Of a stretch of 64,000 bases of DNA, positions 42,273-51,117 are shown piece after piece. The DNA lies in assembly GCF_004124275.1 (NCBI RefSeq), contig NZ_CP027218.1:4671001-4735000 (forward strand), read 5' to 3'. The translations under genes and the position numbers were made by a program. This stretch comes from Pseudomonas sp. DTU12.3. GTDB taxonomy: Bacteria > Pseudomonadota > Gammaproteobacteria > Pseudomonadales > Pseudomonadaceae. The notes beneath the pieces are model-generated. The model searched no databases. It had not been told where the DNA came from and saw nothing but the letters and a program-made list of their open reading frames with translations. Position 1 is the first letter of the stretch. Each line of letters starts with the position of its first letter.

Positions 42273-42362
42273 TGTGGGAGCGAGCCTGCTCGCGAAGGCG
42301 GTGTATCATTAACAATGATGTCGACTGATACACCGCCTTCGCGAGCAGGCTCGCTCCCACAG
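42273..42362. repeat. REP pair (inverted), GAGCGAGCCTGCTCGCG variant
   Basis: Facing copies of the REP variant with GCGAGCCTGC in place of GCGGGCTTGC, joined by a GTGTATCATTAACAATGATG centre. They lie between the convergent ETF-QO and AraC-type genes. The variant occurs again at 46763-46851. Confidence 0.92.
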
Positions 42363-42377
42363 GGGATTATCGTCGGA

Positions 42378-43268
42378 TCAGGCGGCGCGCTCGTCGCCCG
42401 GGTTGCGTTCGAAGTAGCGCTTGTACTCACGGCTGAACTGCGACGTACTCTGATACCCCACCCGATGCGCCACCTGCGCCACACCCAGCCCTTCCGCGAT
42501 CAGCAATGTCTGCGCCTTCAACAACCGCAAGCGCTTCAGATACTGCACCGGCGACAACAACGTGCTGCGTTTGAAATGCTCATGAAACGTCGACACGCTC
42601 ATGTTCGCGCAACCGGCCAGCGTCTCGACATTCAATGGCTCGGTGTAATGCGCATGCAGATGACTGATCGACGCCGCCACCCGAGCAAACTGCCCCTGCT
42701 GCTCAACCAACGCGCGCAACACATCCGCCTGCGGCCCGCGCAACGCGACGAACAACAACTCACGCACCCGCGCCGGCCCGAGAATCTGACATTCCAGCGG
42801 ATCGTGCAGACAACTGAGCAATCTTTCGACACAACCACGCATGTCATCGTCGAGCACCACCGAGGTCATCGACTCCGGTGTCTGCGCCGGAATATGCCGA
42901 CCCGGCGCCAGGCCCATGGCCAACACCAACTCGCCGAGCAACACCCGATCAATCGCCACCGACACACCGAGCAACGGCGCATTCGGCAAGGCAAAGGTCT
43001 CGCACTCGAACGGCACCGGCAGCGCCTGGATCAGATAGTGCCCGGCGCCATATTCCATGGTGCGCGGCCCGAGGAACGCCAGTTTGCTGCCCTGGGCGAT
43101 GATCATCAGGCTCGGTTCATAAATATGCGGGCCACGGGCGACGTCACAACTGGCGCGCAACACTTGCACACCGGGCAACCCGGTCGGGGAGTAACCATCG
43201 CGCAGCGCCAGCGGTTCGATCAACGAAACCAGGCGGGCGTTGGCATCAAGATGACGGGTTAATTGCAT
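42378..43268 (-). CDS. AraC-family regulator (YqhC-like)
   Basis: 296 aa. The N-terminal ligand domain (about 20-180; EPSLMIIAQGSKLAFLG) is of the AraC_N type found in YqhC. The C-terminal double helix-turn-helix (about 195-295) includes CANMSVSTFHEHFKR and HRVGYQSTSQFSREYKRYFERNP. It is divergent from an alcohol dehydrogenase gene, its likely target, as for YqhC and aldehyde reductases. The start is ATG 43268 with GAAGAG upstream; a TTG one codon earlier is less likely. Confidence 0.9.
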   Translation of the reverse strand: MQLTRHLDANARLVSLIEPLALRDGYSPTGLPGVQVLRASCDVARGPHIYEPSLMIIAQGSKLAFLGPRTMEYGAGHYLIQALPVPFECETFALPNAPLLGVSVAIDRVLLGELVLAMGLAPGRHIPAQTPESMTSVVLDDDMRGCVERLLSCLHDPLECQILGPARVRELLFVALRGPQADVLRALVEQQGQFARVAASISHLHAHYTEPLNVETLAGCANMSVSTFHEHFKRSTLLSPVQYLKRLRLLKAQTLLIAEGLGVAQVAHRVGYQSTSQFSREYKRYFERNPGDERAA

Positions 43269-43460
43269 CAAAACTCTTCACTGAAAATATTGCGAAAAAA
43301 GGGCATGGAAGCATCATCGCAGATCCTTTTGCCAATGCGACCGATCAAACCCGCATGCCGGAGGATTAGGCATGAGACCCGGAGGAATCGTCATGGCCGG
43401 ACCGTCAGTCGACGCCCAGAATGCGCCGCCTCACTTGTTCCTGCTATTGCGAGGTTTCAC

Positions 43461-44513
43461 ATGTACACCGCCATCGGCTATGCCGCCCAATCGGCCACCA
43501 CGCCCCTCGCCCCGATGAAATTCGAACGTCGCAGCCCGCGCGCCGACGACGTCGCGATCGAAATCCTCTACTGCGGCGTCTGCCATTCCGACATCCATCA
43601 GGCACGCAACGAATGGGGCATTGCCGTTTACCCGTTGATGCCCGGCCACGAGATCGTCGGAAAAGTCACCGCCATCGGTGCGAATGTCACCCGACACAAA
43701 GTAGGCGATCTGGTCGGTGTCGGCTGCATGGTCGACTCGTGCCGCAGCTGCGAAGCCTGCCAGCAGAACCTCGAGCAATACTGCCTCGAAGGTCCGACCA
43801 TGACCTACGCCACCCCGGACCGGGTCGACGGCAGCAACACCATGGGCGGTTATTCGGACAGCATCGTCGTCAGCGAACACTTCGTCGTGCGCATCCCGGA
43901 AAAACTGGCTCTGGCCAGCGCTGCGCCGATCCTTTGCGCCGGCATCACCACCTATTCGCCGCTCAAGCACTACGGCGTCAAGGCTGGCGACAAGGTCGGG
44001 ATTCTCGGCATGGGCGGTTTGGGCCACATGGGCATCAAGTTCGCCAAAGCCATGGGCGCTGAAGTGACGTTGTTCACCCGTTCGGCGAGCAAGGCTGAAG
44101 AAGGTCGTCGTCAGGGCGCCGATCACGTGATCGTTTCCACCGACGCCGAGCAGATGAAAGCGGCCGCCGGTTACTTCGACTTCCTGCTCGACACCATTCC
44201 GGTGCAGCACGATCTGAACCCGTACCTCGACACCCTGCGTTTCGACGGCGTGCACATTCTGGTCGGCCTGATCGAGCCGATTGATCCGCCAGTGCACGCG
44301 GCGAAACTGGTACTGGGTCGCCGGGTATTGGCCGGTTCCTTGATCGGTGGCGTCGCCGAAACCCAGGAAGTGCTGGATTTCTGCGCCGAACACAACATCA
44401 CCTGCGACATCGAAATGCTCGACATCCGCCAGATCAACGAGGCTTACGCCCGGATGATCGCCGGCGACGTGAAATACCGTTTCGTCATCGACATGGCGAC
44501 GCTCAAGGTTTAA
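43461..44513 (+). CDS. Zinc-dependent NAD(P) alcohol/aldehyde dehydrogenase
   Basis: 350-aa medium-chain dehydrogenase of the YahK/CAD type, probably an NADP-dependent aldehyde reductase. Catalytic zinc ligands are in CGVCHSD and PGHEIVG; structural zinc cysteines are in CRSCEACQQNLEQYC; the nucleotide loop is GILGMGGLGHMG near 180. The start is ATG 43461 (MYTAIGYAAQ) with GAGG six bases upstream. The divergent AraC-type gene is the probable regulator. Confidence 0.92.
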   Translation: MYTAIGYAAQSATTPLAPMKFERRSPRADDVAIEILYCGVCHSDIHQARNEWGIAVYPLMPGHEIVGKVTAIGANVTRHKVGDLVGVGCMVDSCRSCEACQQNLEQYCLEGPTMTYATPDRVDGSNTMGGYSDSIVVSEHFVVRIPEKLALASAAPILCAGITTYSPLKHYGVKAGDKVGILGMGGLGHMGIKFAKAMGAEVTLFTRSASKAEEGRRQGADHVIVSTDAEQMKAAAGYFDFLLDTIPVQHDLNPYLDTLRFDGVHILVGLIEPIDPPVHAAKLVLGRRVLAGSLIGGVAETQEVLDFCAEHNITCDIEMLDIRQINEAYARMIAGDVKYRFVIDMATLKV

Positions 44514-44521
44514 ATCCGCCC

Positions 44522-45325
44522 TTATACCTTCAAGCCGAGCTCCGCCGATAGCCGGGCTGTGACCCCTTTGATCAGGGGAATCAGCTCGGCCATTTTTTCC
44601 AGCGGCATGTACGGCACGGTGCTGGCGATACTGATCGCCGCCACAATGCCTTTGCTCGCATCGCGAATCGGCGCCGCCACGCAGCGGATCGACGGTTCGT
44701 TGTCCTCCAGATCGAAGGCGTAGCCACCGGCGACATATTCGGCCATGCGCTGTTCGAGCTGTTCCCACGACTGCTGGGGATGCTGCGGCCAGAACTGACT
44801 TTTCCCACCTACCGGCAGGCTGATGTCGTACAGCCGTTGCCAGTCTTTCGGCGAGTCATCGAGCATCAACGCCTTGCCGATCCCGGTACGCGCCAGCGGC
44901 ATGCGATGGCCGACCCGTGAACGCATTTCCGGACCGTTGCGCCCCGGATTCTTCAGCAGATACAACACCTCATCGCCTTCACGAATGCCCAAGTGCACGG
45001 TGTCACCGGTCAGTGCCGACAACTCGTCCAGATACGGTCCGGCCAAGGTCACCAGCGGCAACTCTTCACGCGCCTGAAATCCCAGCTCGATCAGCTTCGG
45101 CCCCAACAGGTAACCGACTTGCGGCACCACACGCAGATAGCGTTCATCAACCAGGCAACTGGCCAGACGATGGGTGGTGCTGCGCGTGGTGCCGATCAGC
45201 CGGGCAATTTCCTTGAGATCGCGGGCGCCACTGGCCACCGCTTGCACCACCCCCAAGCCGCGCAACAGCGTCTGGGTGCCGGTGGGTGCGGCGTCCTTGG
45301 TTTTTTCCGGAGCGTCTTCCTGCAT
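44522..45325 (-). CDS. IclR-family regulator of the galactonate operon
   Basis: 267 aa with an N-terminal winged helix (about 15-80; LKEIARLIGTTRSTTHRLASCL) and an IclR effector domain (about 90-265; HLGIREGDEVLYLLK, GYAFDLEDNEPSIRCVAAPI). It is last in the dgo gene string, 60 bases after the MFS gene, so it probably controls D-galactonate use, a role filled in E. coli by the GntR-type DgoR. AAAGG lies upstream of the ATG. It faces the alcohol dehydrogenase stop eight bases away. Confidence 0.9.
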   Translation of the reverse strand: MQEDAPEKTKDAAPTGTQTLLRGLGVVQAVASGARDLKEIARLIGTTRSTTHRLASCLVDERYLRVVPQVGYLLGPKLIELGFQAREELPLVTLAGPYLDELSALTGDTVHLGIREGDEVLYLLKNPGRNGPEMRSRVGHRMPLARTGIGKALMLDDSPKDWQRLYDISLPVGGKSQFWPQHPQQSWEQLEQRMAEYVAGGYAFDLEDNEPSIRCVAAPIRDASKGIVAAISIASTVPYMPLEKMAELIPLIKGVTARLSAELGLKV

Positions 45326-45385
45326 ATCCAGCCTTTACCGTTGAGCGAGGGAACGGGCGGCATTATGGTCGCCCGACGCAGACCA

Positions 45386-46696
45386 CTACAACTCGATACG
45401 CTCGACCTTGCCGACCAGCAGCACGTAGGACAATGCACCGATCAATGCGAGAACCGCGATATAGGTGATCGCCGGCGCGAACGAATCGCCGCTGGCAAGG
45501 AAGCCGATCACGATCGGCGTGGCAATCGCCGACAAGTTACCGATGAAGTTGAACACCCCGCCGGTCAGCCCGAGCAAGCGTGCCGGCGCCAACGTCGAGA
45601 CCAGCGACCAAGTGATCGAGGCCAGACCGTTGCCGAAAAACGCCAGCGCCAGGAAAGCAATCACCAACGGCGTCGACTCAACGAAATTCGCGCCGATGAT
45701 GGAAGTGGAAATCAGCAGCCCGCCAATGATTGGCAACTTGCGCGCAAACCCGACGGTGCAGCCGCGCCGAATCAAAAAGTCGGAAAAGAACCCCGAACAC
45801 AGCACGCCGATGAACGCGGCCAAAAACGGCAACGACGCCAGCAGGCCGGACTTGATGAAGTCCATGCCGCGATATTTCACCAGATAAGTCGGGAACCACG
45901 TGAGGAAAAACCACAGCGTCGAATTCAGGCAAAACTGGCCGAGGTAGATGCCCCACAACTTGCGTTTGGTCAGGACGATACCGAGATCGGTCCAGCTGAA
46001 TCTGGCCTTGACCTTGGCGGTCTCCCGCTGAATATCGACCAGACCACCGCCCTCGCGGATCAGGTCGATTTCGGCGTCGTTGGCGCCTTTGAAATCCCGT
46101 GGCTCGCGATACACCGCGTACCAGATCGCCGCCCAAATGATGCCGACTGCGCCGGTCGCGACGAACACCATGTGCCAGCCGAATTCGTGTTGCAGCCAAG
46201 CGAGTACCGGGGTCAGGAATGCCAGACCGACGAACTGCCCCGATGTGTAGAAACCAATGGCCGTGGCACGTTCGCGCTCGGGAAACCATGTCGTTACTAC
46301 GCGGCTATTGATTGGATACGCCGGCGCTTCCAGCGCGCCGACCGCCATGCGCAACACGAACAACGCGATGAAACTGGCAGCGAAACCGAGCATCACCGTG
46401 GCAATCGACCACAGCAGGAGCGCGACACTGTAAAGGATGCGCGGCGGCACGCGATCAACCAGCCAGCCGCCGGGGATTTGCATGGCGGCGTAGGTCCAGC
46501 CGAACGCTGAGAAGATCAGGCCGACGTGAATCGGATCGATACCCAGCTCACTGGTCAGGGCCGGCGCGGCAATCGACAGGTTGCTGCGGTCGAGGTAGTT
46601 GATGACCACGGTGATGAACAGCAACACCATGATGAAAAACCGCTTGCGACTGGGCGTGACTAAAGACGCCTGCCCGGTGAGGGTTTGCGGTTGCAT
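45386..46696 (-). CDS. MFS transporter, galactonate/hexuronate (ACS) type
   Basis: 436-aa twelve-helix transporter of the anion:cation symporter family (DgoT, ExuT, GudP type). Recognisable features are FITVVINYLDRSNLSIAAP at the start, FGWTYAAMQIPGGWLVDRVPPR and the central charged loop. Its place between dgoD and the IclR gene supports D-galactonate uptake. A REP pair separates it from dgoD. Confidence 0.9.
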   Translation of the reverse strand: MQPQTLTGQASLVTPSRKRFFIMVLLFITVVINYLDRSNLSIAAPALTSELGIDPIHVGLIFSAFGWTYAAMQIPGGWLVDRVPPRILYSVALLLWSIATVMLGFAASFIALFVLRMAVGALEAPAYPINSRVVTTWFPERERATAIGFYTSGQFVGLAFLTPVLAWLQHEFGWHMVFVATGAVGIIWAAIWYAVYREPRDFKGANDAEIDLIREGGGLVDIQRETAKVKARFSWTDLGIVLTKRKLWGIYLGQFCLNSTLWFFLTWFPTYLVKYRGMDFIKSGLLASLPFLAAFIGVLCSGFFSDFLIRRGCTVGFARKLPIIGGLLISTSIIGANFVESTPLVIAFLALAFFGNGLASITWSLVSTLAPARLLGLTGGVFNFIGNLSAIATPIVIGFLASGDSFAPAITYIAVLALIGALSYVLLVGKVERIEL

Positions 46697-46762
46697 GGGG
46701 AGAGCCTCTTTTTATGTTTATTGAGGTCATGACGCAAATCTCCCATCCATGGAGATCACAAC

Positions 46763-46851
46763 TGTGGGAGCGAGCCTGCTCGCGAAGGCGTCGGATCAGT
46801 CACATCAATGTCGGATGTGACATAGCATTCGCGAGCAGGCTCGCTCCCACA
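46763..46851. repeat. REP pair (inverted), GAGCGAGCCTGCTCGCG variant
   Basis: Facing copies of the same variant as at 42273-42362, inside the dgo operon between dgoD and the MFS gene. They may lower transporter expression relative to dgoKAD. Confidence 0.92.
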
Positions 46852-46878
46852 AGGGATTGGTGTTGAGTCAGGCAGGAC

Positions 46879-48027
46879 TCACCACTCGGCAAAGCTGCCA
46901 TCGGCATGGCGCCAGATCGGGTTGCGCCAGCGATGCCCGACCGCCGCACGCTCAATCACGTATTCCTCGTTGATCTCAATACCCAGCCCCGGCCCGTTCG
47001 GAATCTTCACGAAACCTTTGTCGTAATCGAACACCCGTGGATCCTTCACGTAGTCGAGCAAGTCATTGCTCTCGTTGTAATGGATGCCCAGGCTTTGCTC
47101 CTGGATAAACGCGTTGTAACAAACCGCGTCCAGTTGCAAACACGCCGCCAGCGCAATCGGCCCCAGCGGGCAATGCAGCGCCAGCGCCACGTCGTAGGCC
47201 TCGGCCATGTTGGCGATCTTGCGGGTTTCGGTGATGCCGCCGGCGTGCGAGGCATCCGGCTGGATGATGTCGACGTAACCTTCGCTCAACACGCGTTTAA
47301 AGTCCCAACGCGAGAACAGGCGCTCGCCGAGGGCAATCGGCGTGCTGGTCAGCGGTGCCAGTTCTTTCAGCGCTTCGTAGTTTTCGCTGAGCACTGGCTC
47401 CTCGATGAACATCAGTTTGTACGGATCGAGTTCCTTCATCAGCACTTTGGCCATTGGCTTGTGCACGCGGCCATGGAAGTCGACGCCGATGCCGACATTC
47501 GGCCCGACCGCATCACGCACGGCGGCAACGTTGGCCAGCGCCAGATCGACTTTCTCGAAGGAGTCGAGGAATTGCAGCTCTTCGGTGCCGTTCATTTTCA
47601 CCGCGGTGAAACCACGGCTCACCGCCTCTTTCGCCGCACGCGCGGTGTCGGCCGGACGGTCGCCACCGATCCACGAATACACGCGAATCTTGTCGCGCAC
47701 CTGCCCACCCAGCAGATCACTCACCGACACACCGAGCGCCTTGCCCTTGATGTCCCACAGCGCTTGATCGATCCCGGCCAGCGCACTCATGTGGATCGCA
47801 CCGCCACGGTAGAAACCGCCGCGATACAGCACGGTCCAGATGTCTTCGATATTGCGTGGGTCTTTGCCGATCAGGTAGTCGGACAATTCTTCGACGGCAG
47901 CGGCGACGGTGTGCGCGCGGCCCTCGACCACAGGCTCGCCCCAACCCGTCACGCCCTCATCGGTTTCGACCTTGAGGAAGCACCAGCGCGGCGGCACGAT
48001 GAAGGTGGTGAGTTTGGTGATTTTCAT
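46879..48027 (-). CDS. dgoD: D-galactonate dehydratase
   Basis: 382 aa, the same length as E. coli DgoD. Enolase-superfamily enzyme converting D-galactonate to 2-dehydro-3-deoxygalactonate. The N-terminal capping domain (MKITKLTTFIVPPRWCFLKV) is followed by the barrel with metal ligands in GIGVDFHGRVHKPMAK (Asp), FIEEPVLSEN (Glu) and TPIALGERLFSRWD (Glu), and the histidine base in ALHCPLGPIALA. Third gene of dgoK-dgoA-dgoD. Confidence 0.95.
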   Translation of the reverse strand: MKITKLTTFIVPPRWCFLKVETDEGVTGWGEPVVEGRAHTVAAAVEELSDYLIGKDPRNIEDIWTVLYRGGFYRGGAIHMSALAGIDQALWDIKGKALGVSVSDLLGGQVRDKIRVYSWIGGDRPADTARAAKEAVSRGFTAVKMNGTEELQFLDSFEKVDLALANVAAVRDAVGPNVGIGVDFHGRVHKPMAKVLMKELDPYKLMFIEEPVLSENYEALKELAPLTSTPIALGERLFSRWDFKRVLSEGYVDIIQPDASHAGGITETRKIANMAEAYDVALALHCPLGPIALAACLQLDAVCYNAFIQEQSLGIHYNESNDLLDYVKDPRVFDYDKGFVKIPNGPGLGIEINEEYVIERAAVGHRWRNPIWRHADGSFAEW

Positions 48028-48072
48028 CTTTTGTCTCTCTTATAGATGTAGCGCACGCAGCGCCAAAAAGTC

Positions 48073-48693
48073 TTAGCGAAGGGCCTTCCACGCGGCCACG
48101 TAGGCCTTGGCATTCACCGCCACTTGCTCCGGCGTCATGCCCGGCTTGAACAGGCCAGAACCGAGACCGAAACCTTTCACACCGGCGTCGATAAACGCCT
48201 GCATGTTGTCCGGCGTGATGCCGCCAACGGGCGCCAGCACCGTCCCGGACGGCAACACCGCAAGCCAGGCTTTGACGACCGCCGGGCCCATCTGCTCGGC
48301 CGGGAACAGCTTGAGAATGTCCGCACCCTCCTCCAGCGCCGCGAACGCTTCGGTCGGCGTCGCAACACCCGGCGACAGAAACAGCCCCGCCGCTTTTGCT
48401 GCGCGCAACACTTTGGCATCGCTGTGCGGCATGACGATCACCTGGCCACCGGCGTCTTTCACCAAGTCGACCTGCTCCGGCGTCAGCACCGTGCCGGCAC
48501 CGATCAGGCAATCGGCGGGGAGAGCCTTACGCAGGATGCGGATACTTTCGTACGGCGAAGGGGAATTGAGCGGTACTTCGATGACGCGAAATCCGGCCGC
48601 GTACAGGACTTCTCCGACAGCGGCGGCTTCCTGCGGATGCAGGCCACGCAGAATCGCGATCAGACCGTTTTGCGCCAGTGCTTGCTTGAGCAT
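48073..48693 (-). CDS. dgoA: 2-dehydro-3-deoxy-6-phosphogalactonate aldolase
   Basis: 206-aa KDPG/KDPGal aldolase splitting KDPGal into pyruvate and glyceraldehyde-3-phosphate through a lysine Schiff base (FKLFP-like loop written ILKLFPAEQMGP). Glu in VIEVPLNSPSP and the GAGTVLTPEQV motif are also conserved. GGAGG precedes the ATG by six bases. It lies 19 bases after dgoK. Confidence 0.94.
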   Translation of the reverse strand: MLKQALAQNGLIAILRGLHPQEAAAVGEVLYAAGFRVIEVPLNSPSPYESIRILRKALPADCLIGAGTVLTPEQVDLVKDAGGQVIVMPHSDAKVLRAAKAAGLFLSPGVATPTEAFAALEEGADILKLFPAEQMGPAVVKAWLAVLPSGTVLAPVGGITPDNMQAFIDAGVKGFGLGSGLFKPGMTPEQVAVNAKAYVAAWKALR

Positions 48694-48712
48694 GTCAGGC
48701 CTCCAGTCAGGG

Positions 48713-49702
48713 TTAACGGGATGAGGAATCGATCAGTCCGGCGGCCAGCGCCAGTTGCCACAGACCACGCTCAGTGGCCTGCTCGGCCAGCGTCACGTCG
48801 GCGAAACCGCAGGCATCGAGGGCACGGCTGTAGCGCGCACAGAGTTGCGCGTTGCCGATGAGGATGATCGAAGGAAGATTGCTGTTGTTGCGGCGACGTC
48901 GCTGAACCGTGGCGAGCGCCACCAGTTCATGGCCGATCATCAGGCCGGACAGATAGTCTGCCTGCGCCGTCGGGCTGAGTTCGCCGGTCAGGCCCAGGGT
49001 GCGGGCGCTGAACAAGGTCGACAGCACGCCGAGTTCGCCGTCCGCCGACTGCGCACTCTGCACGCCACGGTCAAACGCCTGAGCATCGAACGCTGCGCCT
49101 TGCTGTTGAGTGCGACCGAGAATGCTGTGTTCGCTGAGCACGGCGAATACTTCGCCGGTCATGAACGTATCGAAATGAGTGATGCAGCCATCGACCACCT
49201 CCACCCACTTGGAGTGGCTGCCCGGCAGACCGATCAGCAGATCATTGCCCGCTTCGACCGGCAGATTCTGCAGAACGCCAAGCACCTGGGTTTCTTCACC
49301 ACGCATCACGTTCGGCAGCGTCGAGCGCTGAATCACGCCCGGCACGATATGCACGAGTTTGCCGCGAAGACTGACAACTGTTTGTAGGGAGTTTCCGAGA
49401 TTGGCGACATCTGCCGGCGTCTCGCAATAGGCCGCTTCACGCCAGCCCTGCGCACTGCCGACCATGCCGCAAGCGATCACCGGCAGATCCGGCTGCGCCT
49501 CGAGCCAGTCGCCGCACGCTTCATCGAAGGCCAGTTCAAAACCATCGGCGCATTCGCGACCGTTGATGACTCGCGCGGTCTTGGGCAACTGCATGATCCC
49601 GGACGACAGCGCGCGCTGCTCCAGCACCACACCGTCCGCCGCGAGTTTGTAAGCACGTAATGAGGTCGTCCCCCAGTCGAGCGCGATCAATTGCGCCAGC
49701 AT
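48713..49702 (-). CDS. dgoK: 2-dehydro-3-deoxygalactonokinase
   Basis: 329-aa sugar-acid kinase phosphorylating 2-dehydro-3-deoxygalactonate. The N-terminal ATPase motif is LIALDWGTTSLRAY, and the family pattern LIGLPGSHSKWVEV is near residue 155. First gene of the dgo operon; the promoter lies in 49703-49856, which holds a palindrome. Confidence 0.94.
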   Translation of the reverse strand: MLAQLIALDWGTTSLRAYKLAADGVVLEQRALSSGIMQLPKTARVINGRECADGFELAFDEACGDWLEAQPDLPVIACGMVGSAQGWREAAYCETPADVANLGNSLQTVVSLRGKLVHIVPGVIQRSTLPNVMRGEETQVLGVLQNLPVEAGNDLLIGLPGSHSKWVEVVDGCITHFDTFMTGEVFAVLSEHSILGRTQQQGAAFDAQAFDRGVQSAQSADGELGVLSTLFSARTLGLTGELSPTAQADYLSGLMIGHELVALATVQRRRRNNSNLPSIILIGNAQLCARYSRALDACGFADVTLAEQATERGLWQLALAAGLIDSSSR

Positions 49703-49783
49703 CGCTTCACCTGTTTTGTTTTTGGCAGTGAGTGCGACGGACTATAGACCTCTCAGACGGGAAATCTCAATATGTAATTTTGC

Positions 49784-49800
49784 ATCCCATATTTTGGGAT
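49784..49800. promoter_or_regulatory. Candidate operator upstream of dgoK
   Basis: ATCCCA-TATTT-TGGGAT is a perfect six-base inverted repeat with a five-base centre, 82 bases upstream of the dgoK start in an AT-rich stretch. It is the best candidate for the IclR regulator's site. No second copy was noticed near the other dgo genes. Confidence 0.5.
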
Positions 49801-49856
49801 TTTGATTTCTGCCCACCTTCCTCGAACAAATCCGTGATTCACCGTTATCAAGATCC

Positions 49857-50378
49857 TTACTGACGCTCTATCGCCTGCACGAAAACACTGGCAGGAATAC
49901 TCATCGATTTTGAGTAATACGGACCGTAAGCGTAGGCCGCAGTCCTGAACTTACATGCCACGACCTGACGCGCGCTCAATACCCTCAACAGTTGTTTGTT
50001 ATTGAAGTACGTACTCAGCGTTCCGCCGTCCGGCGTATGCACCGCAGAGACCTCAGCCGAATACACATATGGCCCCGCAGCAGATTCATTTAATACCGCT
50101 ACGACCTCCCCTTCGAGATACCGGGTCAGGTCCTGTTTTGTTTCGAAGAAGCCACTCTCATCCAATGAACAGATCAAGACATTGCCAACCTGATGTTGGC
50201 CGGCATTGATTTCGAAAAATCGCAACAGATCAGTCATTGAACTGAAGCGAATATCCAGAAGAGCACTGTCTCCAGGCTTGGCAACAGAAACAAATTCAAT
50301 TTCGGACTCTGGGACTGGCACTCTTTTTGCGCACGAAGCACACAAACAGAGGACAAGAATTGCAAACAACATTCGCAT
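49857..50378 (-). CDS. Probable lipoprotein, candidate immunity to the lipase effector
   Basis: 173 aa with a short hydrophobic signal ending CLCASCAK; Cys16 would be the lipidated residue, though the box is not canonical (Cys rather than Leu at -3). No family was recognised. It starts one base after the stop of the lipase-like gene (TGA-T-ATG) with GGAG upstream, the usual place for an immunity gene. Periplasmic location would fit protection from a lipase delivered by neighbours. The base composition is more AT-rich than the flanking genes. The immunity role is inferred from position only. Confidence 0.72.
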   Translation of the reverse strand: MRMLFAILVLCLCASCAKRVPVPESEIEFVSVAKPGDSALLDIRFSSMTDLLRFFEINAGQHQVGNVLICSLDESGFFETKQDLTRYLEGEVVAVLNESAAGPYVYSAEVSAVHTPDGGTLSTYFNNKQLLRVLSARQVVACKFRTAAYAYGPYYSKSMSIPASVFVQAIERQ

Positions 50379-50379
50379 A

Positions 50380-51117
50380 TCAAGACTCCAGATATTTGAT
50401 CATTTTTTCAGCGATGAGATCACATGCGGACTGTTCGCCAAGAATCCTCGCCTTGAACATTACGCCTGCATCTTCGTGGTTGGTGTCTACCGCTTTATTG
50501 ATATCAGGACCCGAAGTCATCATCCAGCGTTCTCCCATCTCGGCGACGTCATCGGACTGATTGGGTTTGGCCGGTGCAGCCAATATATTGATCCAGTACT
50601 CTGCACCAGGCTTCGGGGTGGTGGCGTAGATGTCTGAAATCAGCCAGACACCCAATCCGCCGCCCACTGGATCAAGAGTGACCAAGGACTTCACCGTAAA
50701 TCCCTGTTCTTTGAGTATGGCTGCCAGATGGGCGCCGTTCCATCCTCCCAGACTGTGACCAACGATACTTATATAAATTGATTTATCACCTTTCAGATAA
50801 CTCAGCACATACTTTTCTATGTCCTTCTTGCCGCGCACATCCTTATAACTAAGGTACACCGACTTCACTTTTTCAATTTGCGCGTCGTTGAATTTCTTAG
50901 GCAATAGAACCTGCGCACTGGTTACGTTACCGTGAGGTGGTTGATCTTGATAATACTGTTCCTTGTCTCCAGCCCCGCCAATGAAAAACACCACGATTTT
51001 TTTGATTTTGATTGCTACAGATTTTACTGTCTGGTCGGTTTTGCAAGTCAACTCATGACTCGCCACCTCGTTTTTGCAATCTTTGAGTGCAGGGTTTGCA
51101 ACTTCCATTTCGATCAC
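50380..51117 (-). CDS. Lipase-like alpha/beta hydrolase, candidate type VI effector
   Basis: 245 aa. The nucleophile elbow GHSLGGW puts Ser122 in the standard position; Asp149 (LDPVGG) and His214 (NHEDAG) complete a likely triad. FFIGGAGDKEQYYQ near 44 could form the oxyanion hole. There is no signal peptide, which fits delivery by a PAAR-tipped type VI spike. The first codon may be GTG 51117, sharing GTGA with the PAAR stop, or ATG 51108 with GAG upstream (242 aa). The gene is AT-rich with many AAA/TTT codons, suggesting transfer. Lipid substrate unknown. Confidence 0.78.
   Translation of the reverse strand: MIEMEVANPALKDCKNEVASHELTCKTDQTVKSVAIKIKKIVVFFIGGAGDKEQYYQDQPPHGNVTSAQVLLPKKFNDAQIEKVKSVYLSYKDVRGKKDIEKYVLSYLKGDKSIYISIVGHSLGGWNGAHLAAILKEQGFTVKSLVTLDPVGGGLGVWLISDIYATTPKPGAEYWINILAAPAKPNQSDDVAEMGERWMMTSGPDINKAVDTNHEDAGVMFKARILGEQSACDLIAEKMIKYLES

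Noticed and set aside
43393..43460. Short ORF in the alcohol dehydrogenase leader with a GGAGGA site
   Set aside because: The frame runs into the dehydrogenase gene out of phase, and the peptide has no features; the ribosome site alone is not enough.
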